Assembly (NCBI GenBank): GCA_031283505.1
Contig: JAITBO010000290.1
Location: 1-17,905 of the forward strand
Reading direction: 5' to 3'
Length of the DNA stretch: 17,905 nucleotides
Source: Treponema sp.
GTDB taxonomy: Bacteria > Spirochaetota > Spirochaetia > Treponematales > Breznakiellaceae
The position numbers and the translations under genes are program-made. Under the pieces are notes generated by a model that had not been told where the DNA came from, searched no databases, and saw only the letters and a list, made by a program, of their open reading frames with translations. This document shows, one piece after another, positions 1-6,514 of the stretch; position 1 is the stretch's first letter; every line of letters starts with the position of its first letter.

Positions 1-810
1 CCCCATCCCCGGATCAATCCTTTCTACAAACACCCGCTTTTTTCAAAAGACTGCGAAAACGAATACCGCAAGGCCCTGAAAGAAACCGGGGTAGAGATTT
101 CGTCTTTCATCGTGGTGTACCGCTGGTCTGGCCCCACGGAGGAACAACGTCAACTGGCGGCTGCAAACTGGAAGAAGATTATTCACCTCGCGATAAACAT
201 GGGAGTACAGGTTATTAATACCGAACTTTCGGGGGACCCCAATCAACAGGAGATTTGTAACGGCTTGTGGTTTAAGTCTATGGATGAACTTCTCCCCCTG
301 TTTGAAAAAGAAGGTATCCGGGTGGAGATTCAGTCCCACCCCTACGATTTCTGCGAACTCAACGATGAGACTGTTGACATGGTAAAAAGTTACCGCTCGG
401 ATAATCTGGGGTATGTCTATTCCAGCCCCCATGGTTTCTTTTACGACAAGGGGAGGGGCGATGTCCGGCACATGCTTGAATACGCCGGGGACTGTCTTTC
501 CCACGTCCTCTTTGCGGACACCTTCAACCAGGAAAAGGACTGCCGGTATATCCTCAATCCGCCCTGGCTTAACAGCCGGGGGAAAAGCGACGCGGTGGTA
601 CACCAGCACCTAGCCATGGGAGAAGGGGAAGTTGATTTTGACGGGATCTTTGAAACCCTGCGGAAGATGGATTTTGCGCACAAAACGTTCAAGGCCGGCG
701 GGGAATCAATCGCCTGCGTGTCGTATTTTGGGTTCCCGGAAAAGATGGATACGCAAGCCCCAGCCGCACGGGAACGGATAGAAAAAGAATTACCCGGAAA
801 GCAGTACTGA
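1..810 (+). CDS. IolH-like sugar phosphate isomerase/epimerase (5' end outside window)
   Basis: Reading frame 1 is open from the first base to the TGA at 808-810. The gene therefore starts upstream, and the GTG at 112 is only an internal valine. The 269 visible residues look like a xylose-isomerase-like (AP endonuclease 2) TIM barrel. Candidate metal-binding carboxylate and histidine residues lie in the segments INTELSGDPN, VEIQSHPYDF, SSPHGFF and VVHQHLAMGEGEVDF. From memory of the family the sequence most resembles IolH of myo-inositol catabolism, especially the visible N-terminal PHPRINPFYKHP and the C-terminal GEGEVDF and FGFPEKM segments. The exact reaction is not established by sequence. 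A relative acting on another sugar or inosose is possible. A LacI-type regulator follows 44 bp downstream and may control this locus. The last codons are duplicated at 1868-1905. Family confidence is high; the IolH name is moderate. Confidence 0.85.
   Translation, partial: PHPRINPFYKHPLFSKDCENEYRKALKETGVEISSFIVVYRWSGPTEEQRQLAAANWKKIIHLAINMGVQVINTELSGDPNQQEICNGLWFKSMDELLPLFEKEGIRVEIQSHPYDFCELNDETVDMVKSYRSDNLGYVYSSPHGFFYDKGRGDVRHMLEYAGDCLSHVLFADTFNQEKDCRYILNPPWLNSRGKSDAVVHQHLAMGEGEVDFDGIFETLRKMDFAHKTFKAGGESIACVSYFGFPEKMDTQAPAARERIEKELPGKQY
764..801 (+). repeat. 38-bp direct repeat, copy 1 (end of isomerase gene)
   Basis: This 38-base stretch starts CCGCACGGGAACGG and ends ACCCGGAAAG, inside the 3' end of the isomerase gene. 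It is repeated without mismatch at 1868-1905, 1104 bp downstream. The two copies bracket a palindrome and the complete LacI-type gene. Confidence 0.95.
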
Positions 811-834
811 AAAACGCTCGATGGCGTTTTTCAG
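807..834 (+). terminator. perfect hairpin spanning the isomerase stop codon, probable terminator
   Basis: CTGAAAAACGC (807-817) and GCGTTTTTCAG (824-834) form a perfect 11-bp stem with a 6-base loop. The A-run, GC core and T-run layout is that of an intrinsic terminator, and it is nearly symmetric so it could act on both strands. The GC core is only three pairs, so termination may be partial. The TGA stop (808-810) of the isomerase lies inside the left arm. The hairpin ends 20 bases before the LacI-type start codon. Confidence 0.55.
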
Positions 835-854
835 CGCTTCCCTGGACAGGTGAT

Positions 855-1853
855 ATGGTCAGCATCAAGGATATTGCCAGACAAGCCGGAGTCTCGCCCG
901 CTACGGTTTCGAGGGCGGTAAACGGAAAACAATGCGTCTGCGCAAAAACGAAGGAACAGATCCTCAAAATCGTCGAAAAAACCGGCTATGTTCCGAACAA
1001 AGCCGCCCGGGCCATGGTCCTGCGGCGGAGTTTTACCGTAGGCATCGTCATTCCTTGGACTTTCAACGTATTCCAGCGTCAACTTTTTCCCGTTGTCGAA
1101 GAACAGTTGAATTTGCTGGGATATGAAACCTTGTTTTTCTTCGTAAAGCCGGGCGCCGCAGGGGAACGGGAATGTCTTAACCGGCTGAAATCGGAGGATC
1201 TTGACGGAATTGTCGTGTTCCATGAAATAAAAGATCCTCAGTTTTACCTATACCTCGCCGGCGCTAAACTTCCGGCAGTCTCCACGTTGGATATTTCCGC
1301 TGCAATATCGGTGGTGCAGGTTGACGACAAACGCGCCGCCTATGATGCGGTCCGTTATTTAATCGGCCTGGGCCATCGAAAGATCGGCCTGATCTGCACC
1401 AGCCAGTTTTCTTTTGGAAAGCGCCGGGCAGAGGGGTACTTTCTGGCCTTGGAGAAGAACAACATTCCGCGGGACGAAAAACGGGTTGTGTTTGAGCCGT
1501 ATTACAGTCCGGAATTCGGCGTGAAAGGCATGCGGGAACTCTTATCACGAAGTCAGGATTTTTCGGCGGTTTTTGCCGTTACCGATGAACTGGCAATCGG
1601 AACGGTCAGGACCTTAAAGGATGCGGGATTCCGCATACCAGAAGATGTCTCGGTAGTAGGCTTTGACGATACGGAGACAGCCGGCTATATGGTTCCCCGC
1701 CTGACCACAATCCGCCAGCCCCTGCGGGAAATAGGAAAACAAACGGCACTGATTCTGCATAACCTTGTTGAAGGCGGGACTACGATAAAACAGATCCTGT
1801 CCTACGAACTTATCATTCGGGAATCTACCGGAGAGTTTCGGGAAAAGAACTAA
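855..1853 (+). CDS. LacI family transcriptional regulator
   Basis: The product has 332 residues, the usual length for the LacI/GalR family. Residues 3-23 (SIKDIARQAGVSPATVSRAV) are the family's N-terminal helix-turn-helix. Residues about 48-57 (NKAARAMVLR) match the hinge helix that enters the minor groove. The rest is a periplasmic-binding-protein-like effector domain with the late conserved VVGFDDTE and RLTTIRQP motifs. The ATG at 855 is preceded by GGACAGG at 844-850, a short-spaced ribosome binding site. It sits just downstream of the IolH-like gene, so a role in controlling sugar or inositol genes is likely but inferred; the effector is unknown. The stop codon overlaps a small palindrome (AAAGGG-GGG-CCCTTT, 1853-1867). 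The gene lies exactly between two 38-bp direct repeats, suggesting insertion or duplication. Confidence 0.93.
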   Translation: MVSIKDIARQAGVSPATVSRAVNGKQCVCAKTKEQILKIVEKTGYVPNKAARAMVLRRSFTVGIVIPWTFNVFQRQLFPVVEEQLNLLGYETLFFFVKPGAAGERECLNRLKSEDLDGIVVFHEIKDPQFYLYLAGAKLPAVSTLDISAAISVVQVDDKRAAYDAVRYLIGLGHRKIGLICTSQFSFGKRRAEGYFLALEKNNIPRDEKRVVFEPYYSPEFGVKGMRELLSRSQDFSAVFAVTDELAIGTVRTLKDAGFRIPEDVSVVGFDDTETAGYMVPRLTTIRQPLREIGKQTALILHNLVEGGTTIKQILSYELIIRESTGEFREKN

Positions 1854-1867
1854 AAGGGGGGCCCTTT

Positions 1868-1905
1868 CCGCACGGGAACGGATAGAAAAAGAATTACCCG
1901 GAAAG
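1868..1905 (+). repeat. 38-bp direct repeat, copy 2 (downstream of lacI-type gene)
   Basis: Identical to 764-801. Here the copy is followed at once by TAA (1906-1908) in the isomerase frame. Deleting one repeat plus the intervening DNA would leave an isomerase gene ending two codons earlier. The similarity stops sharply on both sides. Confidence 0.95.
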
Positions 1906-1906
1906 T

Positions 1907-2065
1907 AATGTACTTTTGAATGGCAACTCGACTACAATAAGGTTATTATACCCTTTAGATATTACCAATAGATATGATGTAAAACTAAAAGATGAAGACG
2001 GCGATACTTAGGAACTGTACACAAATAAAACAATCGAGTTTACCTTAGATGACATTGATTTGTAA
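1907..2065 (+). pseudogene. decayed fragment of a 'DEDGDT'-type protein
   Basis: One frame from about 1907 reads NVLLNGNSTTIRLLYPLD, then NRYDVKLKDEDGDT, then a TAG stop (2009-2011). It continues ELYTNKTIEFTLDDIDL to TAA at 2063-2065. The single internal stop in an otherwise protein-like frame, the lack of a start codon or ribosome site, and the clearly lower GC than its neighbours suggest the 3' remnant of a gene. From memory it recalls small repeated domains in treponemal surface or hypothetical proteins that carry an NRYD..L.DEDGDTYT motif. That likeness is unverified. It begins where the second 38-bp repeat ends. Confidence 0.5.
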
Positions 2066-2079
2066 GCGGGTTCATACAT

Positions 2080-2110
2080 AAGGATGGCGAGGTTCATCCT
2101 TCGTTTTTCT
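2080..2110 (+). terminator. probable intrinsic terminator, plus strand
   Basis: AAGGATG (2080-2086) pairs with CATCCTT (2095-2101) across an 8-base loop and is followed by CGTTTTTCT. It lies between the plus-strand regulator/remnant and the convergent helicase gene ending at 2116. On the minus strand no T-run follows the stem, so it best serves plus-strand transcripts. Confidence 0.6.
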
Positions 2111-2115
2111 ATTTG

Positions 2116-4242
2116 TCAAATGAACCGGCTTTTCATGAGGGCGAAAAAATTTTCCGCCTCCTGGACTTCCATTTCGGGATTGGCCTCGTGGTATTCCACC
2201 AGATGGGCGGGAATTTCCGTGAGGAAGGGGGAAGGGACGCAGTCGGCGGTGTTCTGCATACGCCGCCGTTTCAGGCAGCTGGTGATAAAGAGTTTGTCCC
2301 GGGCCCTGGTGATGGCCACGTAGAAGAGCCGCCGTTCCTCCTCAATGTTGCCGTCCCCCTCTTCCAGGCTCCTGGCATGGGGGATGATCCCGTCTTCGGC
2401 GCCGGCGATAAAGACCACCGGGAACTCCAGCCCTTTGGAGGCGTGTATGGTCATAAGGTTCACTTTCCCCTTGTCCGCCTCGTCCTCCCCGTCATCCCTG
2501 GTGATAAGGCTTATACGGTTCAGGTAGGGGTAAAGGGTAGGGTCCAGGTTGTCCGGGTCCTGCTCCCAGGTTTCGATGGACCTGATGAGGCTTTCGATGT
2601 TGAGGAACTTCCACCGGGCGATCTTTTCGTTCTTACTGTACTCCGTGACCAGGTAGGACCAGTAGTCGATGGCGTCCACCAAGGCCCGCACCTTTTGGGA
2701 CAGGGAAAATTTTCCGTTCGGGCCGGGTTTTCTGCCCAGGATTTCGCCTTTGAAGGACTCGATAAGGGATATAAAGCCCTCCATGTCGGCCCTCCCCTTG
2801 TCCGCGCCTTCCGTCTTAAAGGCCGGAAGGTCCTCAAAGAGCATGGCCTCTCCTGTGCTGCGGGAAAGCTCCTGGGCATGGCCGGCCCTTTCCATGGCGT
2901 TCCACAGGGAGGAATGATTCTTCCGGGCAAGCTCCGTCAGGGCGGTCACCGCAGTCTTTCCTATCCCCCGCCGGGGAGTGTTGATGATCCTGAGGAGGTT
3001 CACATCGTCGTCGGAATTGGCGATCACTCGGAGGTAGGAGAGTATGTCCTTAATCTCCTTGCGCTGGAAGAAGCTGGTCCCACCGGACACCCGGTAGGGG
3101 ATGTTTTGCTCCAGAAAGGCTTCTTCAAGAGGCCGGGTCATGGAGTTGGTACGGATCAGCACCCCAAAGTCATCGTATTTGAGGGCTTCCCTGGCCCGCA
3201 GTTCCTGAATCCGCTCGGCGATAAAGTCCGCCTCGTCAGTTTCGTTTTGGGGGTGAAAAAGTTCTATGGGCTTGCCCCCGGAATTGCCGGACCAGAGGGT
3301 CTTTTCCTTCCGGTTGGAGTTGTTGGCGATGACCCCGTTGGCCGCCTCCAGAATAGTAGAGGTGGAACGGTAGTTCTGTTCCAGCTTGATTTCCGCCATC
3401 TCCGGGAAATCCCGTTCAAACAGGAGGATGTTTTCATAGTTGGCCCCCCGCCAGGAGTAGATGGACTGGTCGTCGTCTCCCACTACGCAGACATTGGCGG
3501 TTCCGGCATTTTCAAGCTCCCCGGTCCCGGCGGCGGAGGGGATGCCCAGGGCCAAAAGCCGCATAAGATGATACTGGGTAAGGCTCGTGTCCTGGAATTC
3601 GTCTACCATGATATACCGGTAGCGTTGGCGGTATTTTTGAAGGACCTCCGGATGTTCCTCAAAGATGCGGATGGGCAGCGTCAGGAGATCGTCGAAATCC
3701 AGGGCGTTGAAGACCTTGAGACCATGCTGGTATTCTTCGTAAACCCGCTCGTAGCTGGAGTCCGCGCCGTCTCCCCAGCGGACGCGGCCTATCTTTATAT
3801 TGGAAAAAAGCTGCCCCAGGGCGTAGAGATCCACCCCCTCGGTGGAAATGCGGCATTCCCGGAGGCTGTCCTTGATAAGCTGATTCCGGTCGGTCTCATC
3901 GTATATCGAAAAGTTCTTCCGGTACCCCAGGACTTCGATTTCTTCCCGGAGTACCTTGACCCCAAAGGCGTGGAAAGTGCTTACCGTCAGGCTCCGGAGC
4001 TTCCGTCCCGTAAGCTCCTTTATCCGGGTCTCCATTTCCCGGGCCGCCTTGTTGGTGAAGGTGAGGGCCAGAATCGCCGATTGGGGTATCCCTTTTTCCA
4101 ACATATAGGCGATGCGGTAGGTGATCACCCTGGTCTTTCCGGACCCGGCCCCGGCAATGATGAGTACGGCCCCCTCCAGGGTCTTTACCGCCCGGAGCTG
4201 GGGCCCGTTGAGTTCCTTTTCTATGTCCAAGCCGGAAGTCAA
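2116..4242 (-). CDS. uvrD: UvrD/PcrA/Rep family ATP-dependent DNA helicase
   Basis: A 708-residue superfamily 1A 3'-5' helicase. The Q-motif region LNGPQLRAV is at 11-19. Walker A GAGSGKT is at 31-37, motif Ia TFTNKAAREM at 61-70 and Walker B VDEFQD at 213-218. Motif III GDDDQSIYSWRG is at 255-266, motif IV QNYRS at 289-293, motif V TIHASKGLEF at 598-607 and motif VI RLFYVAITRARDKL near 638-651. Such enzymes unwind DNA in nucleotide excision and mismatch repair and clear stalled forks. The protein ends about 55 residues after motif VI, so the longer C-terminal tail of many PcrA/UvrD proteins is short, nearer Rep. The start is TTG (4242-4240), overlapping the TGA of rdgB by 4 bp, with GGAGGGG just upstream. 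This indicates translational coupling. Which paralogue (UvrD, PcrA or Rep) it is cannot be settled from the sequence alone. Confidence 0.95.
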   Translation of the reverse strand: MTSGLDIEKELNGPQLRAVKTLEGAVLIIAGAGSGKTRVITYRIAYMLEKGIPQSAILALTFTNKAAREMETRIKELTGRKLRSLTVSTFHAFGVKVLREEIEVLGYRKNFSIYDETDRNQLIKDSLRECRISTEGVDLYALGQLFSNIKIGRVRWGDGADSSYERVYEEYQHGLKVFNALDFDDLLTLPIRIFEEHPEVLQKYRQRYRYIMVDEFQDTSLTQYHLMRLLALGIPSAAGTGELENAGTANVCVVGDDDQSIYSWRGANYENILLFERDFPEMAEIKLEQNYRSTSTILEAANGVIANNSNRKEKTLWSGNSGGKPIELFHPQNETDEADFIAERIQELRAREALKYDDFGVLIRTNSMTRPLEEAFLEQNIPYRVSGGTSFFQRKEIKDILSYLRVIANSDDDVNLLRIINTPRRGIGKTAVTALTELARKNHSSLWNAMERAGHAQELSRSTGEAMLFEDLPAFKTEGADKGRADMEGFISLIESFKGEILGRKPGPNGKFSLSQKVRALVDAIDYWSYLVTEYSKNEKIARWKFLNIESLIRSIETWEQDPDNLDPTLYPYLNRISLITRDDGEDEADKGKVNLMTIHASKGLEFPVVFIAGAEDGIIPHARSLEEGDGNIEEERRLFYVAITRARDKLFITSCLKRRRMQNTADCVPSPFLTEIPAHLVEYHEANPEMEVQEAENFFALMKSRFI

Positions 4243-4880
4243 AGCCCCTCCAGAAGTTTCGAGATGATCCCCGCCGCTTTTCCCCGGTGGCTGATGCGGT
4301 TCTTCTCCACTTCGGAAAGTTCCGCCACGGTGATCCCCCGGTCAGGCAGAAGGAAGACGGGATCATAGCCGAAGCCGCCCGCTCCCCGGTCCCTGCCGGG
4401 GCGGACCAGCTCCCCTTCCAGGGTTTCCTGGACCGACAGGAAGCGGTTCTCGTCCCAGAGGAGGACCATGGCGCAGACGAACCGGGCTTTGCGGTCGGGA
4501 TTGTCCCCCAGTTCCTCCAGGAGCAGGGCGTTCCGCTCCGGGGCATCCGGTTTTTTTCCCCCCGGAAGACCCGCGCCGTCCCTGCCCGCATATCGCGCCG
4601 AAAAGATCCCCGGCCTTCCCCCCAGGGCGTCCACGCATATCCCCGAATCATCGGCAAGGACCGGCCCTTCAAGACCGGGCATCCCCGCCCGGCGCAGATC
4701 CGCCAGTTGCCGGTAGAGGGTCCGGGCTTTAATCAGGGCGTTTTCCAGGAAGGTAGAGCCCGTCTCTTCGGGATCAAAGGCGAGACCCGCTTCGGCGGGG
4801 AGCTTTACGTCCCGTCCCGGAAAAAGGGCGGCGGCTTCCTGCTTTTTATGGAGATTGCCCGAAGCAAACCAGATTGTCAT
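4239..4880 (-). CDS. rdgB: RdgB/HAM1 non-canonical purine NTP pyrophosphatase
   Basis: A 213-residue protein of the XTP/dITP diphosphatase (Ham1) family, which hydrolyses deaminated purine nucleotides to monophosphates before they enter DNA. Visible motifs are FASGNLHKKQ (5-14), TFLENALIKA (43-52), the metal-binding LADDSG (75-80), GRPGIFSARYAG (88-99), GGFGYDPVF (168-176) and SHRGKA (197-202). The ATG at 4880 places the conserved FASGN strand at the N-terminus as in the family. Its ribosome site is poor. In-frame ATGs at 4928 and 4958 would add 16 or 26 residues with no family match. The stop overlaps the helicase start. The visible mutation-avoidance logic (pool cleaning next to a repair helicase) fits the coupling. 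Confidence 0.93.
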   Translation of the reverse strand: MTIWFASGNLHKKQEAAALFPGRDVKLPAEAGLAFDPEETGSTFLENALIKARTLYRQLADLRRAGMPGLEGPVLADDSGICVDALGGRPGIFSARYAGRDGAGLPGGKKPDAPERNALLLEELGDNPDRKARFVCAMVLLWDENRFLSVQETLEGELVRPGRDRGAGGFGYDPVFLLPDRGITVAELSEVEKNRISHRGKAAGIISKLLEGL

Positions 4881-4988
4881 ATTTAAGGATACTACGGGGT
4901 CAAGGCCCGGAAGGACAAGGGGGCGCATTGCCTCATTTGGCGTAATTTTCCCGACCATTCACCACAAAAAATTTATTACACACTTGAT

Positions 4989-5004
4989 CCTGTTCCAAAA
5001 CTAA
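4989..5004 (+). repeat. half copy of the CCTGTTCCAAAACTA palindromic element
   Basis: The 16 bases CCTGTTCCAAAACTAA are identical to 10969-10984, the left arm of the full element. No right arm follows. It lies in the gap between mtnP and rdgB, about 40 bases after the mtnP stop on the minus strand. Confidence 0.7.
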
Positions 5005-5043
5005 GGGTCATATCCAAAGTTACAAAGGCGGTTCGTGATACCT

Positions 5044-5790
5044 TTATATCCTGGGGATAAGTGCCGTAAGCAAGGCCGTGACCTTGGCGGCGTTACGGGC
5101 GAACACTCCGGCTATGGCTTCCCAAGTGACAGGCTCCTCGTCGGACCGCCAGGAATCGTAGTCGGTACTCATGGCCACCGCCGCATAGGGGATGCCCAAC
5201 TCGTTGGCAAGGACTGTTTCTGTGGCAATGGACATATTGATGATGTCGGCTCCCCAGGCGCGGAACATACGGGATTCCGCCCTGGTAGAAAACCTCGGTC
5301 CTTCTATCGTAACAACCGTACCATGATCGTGGAAACGGTATCCCAGACTTTTGCATTCTTCGATGAGAATGCCCCTAAGCCGGCTGTCATAGGGGTCCGC
5401 CATGGGAGTATGTACGGGATTGTGAGGTTCAAATTGTTCGTAGAACGTCATTCCGCGCTGTTTGGTAAAATCGATGAACTGATCGATAATAACAAAGTCC
5501 CCCCTGCCTATCTCTTCCCGCAGGGAGCCTACCGCCGTAGTGGCCACAATATGGGTACAACCCGCAGCCTTGAGAGCGGCGATATTGGCCCGGTAATTTA
5601 CCTGGGAGGGAGGAACGGTATGTTCCCGGCCATGACGGGCCAGGAGCGCCACTTCCGCGCTGCCTATGGTTCCCCGCTTCAATGGAGACGAGGGCTCGCC
5701 GTAAGGGGTTGCTGCCGTTTCGTCCCTGGAATTGGATAAGATGTCGGGATTATCCAGACCGCTTCCCCCTATAATGCCGATAACCGCCAT
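5044..5790 (-). CDS. mtnP: S-methyl-5'-thioadenosine phosphorylase (MtnP/MTAP family)
   Basis: A 248-residue trimeric-type purine nucleoside phosphorylase (family 2). It should phosphorolyse 5'-methylthioadenosine to adenine and methylthioribose 1-phosphate. Phosphate-site motifs GIIGGSGLD (5-13) and ARHGREH (51-57) are present, as are TTAVGSL (84-90), EGPRFSTRAE (163-172) and NMS (185-187). The base-site STDYDSW (208-214) keeps the two aspartates typical of adenine-specific members. An inosine-type (MTIP) specificity cannot be excluded. A strong ribosome site, AAGGAG, lies 7 bases before the ATG at 5790. It follows the class II aldolase and mtnA on the same strand, separated from the aldolase by a palindromic element (5822-5879). 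5'-Deoxyadenosine, a radical-SAM by-product, is a known alternative substrate of related enzymes. Confidence 0.9.
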   Translation of the reverse strand: MAVIGIIGGSGLDNPDILSNSRDETAATPYGEPSSPLKRGTIGSAEVALLARHGREHTVPPSQVNYRANIAALKAAGCTHIVATTAVGSLREEIGRGDFVIIDQFIDFTKQRGMTFYEQFEPHNPVHTPMADPYDSRLRGILIEECKSLGYRFHDHGTVVTIEGPRFSTRAESRMFRAWGADIINMSIATETVLANELGIPYAAVAMSTDYDSWRSDEEPVTWEAIAGVFARNAAKVTALLTALIPRI

Positions 5791-5821
5791 GATTGATCTC
5801 CTTGTATTTTCTCAGTTTAAG

Positions 5822-5879
5822 GAGCCTTTCCCAAAACTAGTTGACTGTGCGCTAATGCGCAGGGTTTTGGGAAAGCCTC
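5822..5879. repeat. palindromic intergenic element, full copy A
   Basis: Arms 5822-5837 and 5864-5879 (core CTTTCCCAAAAC / GTTTTGGGAAAG) are inverted repeats of 16 bp with one mismatch. Between them is a second small stem, TGCGC-TAAT-GCGCA (5848-5861). The interior CTAGTTGACTGTGCGCTAA matches copy B (10981-10999) except for one base. It directly abuts the TAG stop (5881-5879) of the aldolase gene and lies 31 bases before the mtnP start. In mRNA it would form a stable branched hairpin between the two genes. Confidence 0.9.
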
Positions 5880-6514
5880 TAAGAATCCGCGTATTTTCCG
5901 TAAAGACCCAGTATCAGATCCAGGGCTTCCCGCACCGATGTTCCGTAAGAAAGCACCCCTTCGTCATGGCCCGCAAGAACCATGACGCCTTGACCCGCGC
6001 CGCCGCCTGCTTCCCTATCCTTCACCAGGGAAGCGATAGCCAGGGCCAGTTCCGGGGTCCCATAGGCCGCTTCCGGGGGAGTAGAAAGGCTGCCATCCCC
6101 AAGCATGGCGTCGAAAATCTTCCGGCTGTGGACATGGATGACGCATATTGCGGAAGCGCAGAAACGGTATACCGCGCCATGGGACATGGACTCGGAGGAT
6201 GCCCGGACAGGCCCGGCGGTAGTCACCCTGTTCTCTTCAAGGTTGAAGGACTTTACCATGCAGTATTCATGGGAGGTGAGGACCCGGCTGCCCCCGGTGG
6301 CGGTTCCGCTGATAAGGAATTCGCCGCCCTGCACGCGGACGCTCACATTGCCGAAGCCCACGCCGTTGGGCAGCACCCCGATAAGGCCGAGATCGTAGAG
6401 CCGGGTACGGGCTTCGTTAAGTTCCTTCCAGAAAGGGGGTTCCACCGCCGGGACGGACCAGTGATCCGCCATGTATTTGACGTACCCTTCCTGACGTGGC
6501 ATGGTTCCGGTCAT
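5879..6514 (-). CDS. class II aldolase (Ald2/DrdA/FucA-like), probable DHAP-forming
   Basis: A 211-residue class II aldolase/adducin family protein. The zinc site of L-fuculose-1-phosphate aldolase is matched by H127 and H129 (VIHVHS) and H183 (AGHDEG). E108 (ASSESMSHGAVYR) corresponds to the catalytic glutamate. GNVSVR (55-60) and the SGTATGGSR loop (69-77) fit the phosphate site. The retained glutamate and gene context favour an aldolase over an MtnB dehydratase. Its ATG overlaps the TGA of mtnA (ATGA at 6514-6511), so the two are coupled. Together with mtnA and mtnP it would cleave 5-methylthioribulose 1-phosphate or 5-deoxyribulose 1-phosphate to DHAP plus (methylthio)acetaldehyde or acetaldehyde. 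This is the DHAP shunt known from Rhodospirillum rubrum and some E. coli. Substrate assignment is inferred; fuculose or another ketose phosphate is the main alternative. Confidence 0.87.
   Translation of the reverse strand: MTGTMPRQEGYVKYMADHWSVPAVEPPFWKELNEARTRLYDLGLIGVLPNGVGFGNVSVRVQGGEFLISGTATGGSRVLTSHEYCMVKSFNLEENRVTTAGPVRASSESMSHGAVYRFCASAICVIHVHSRKIFDAMLGDGSLSTPPEAAYGTPELALAIASLVKDREAGGGAGQGVMVLAGHDEGVLSYGTSVREALDLILGLYGKYADS

Noticed and set aside
2113..4368. Open frame of 751 codons on the plus strand
   Set aside because: Exactly antisense to the helicase gene, which carries all superfamily 1 motifs. The frame is kept open by GC-rich codon use and its protein shows no domain.
4881..4958. 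Extension of rdgB to ATG 4928 or 4958
   Set aside because: The extra residues have no family counterpart; the conserved first strand starts at the 4880 ATG. Kept only as an alternative because the 4880 ribosome site is weak.
5879..6514. MtnB methylthioribulose-1-phosphate dehydratase
   Set aside because: Same superfamily, but the FucA-like catalytic glutamate is retained and no downstream salvage genes are present. Not fully excluded without a tree.
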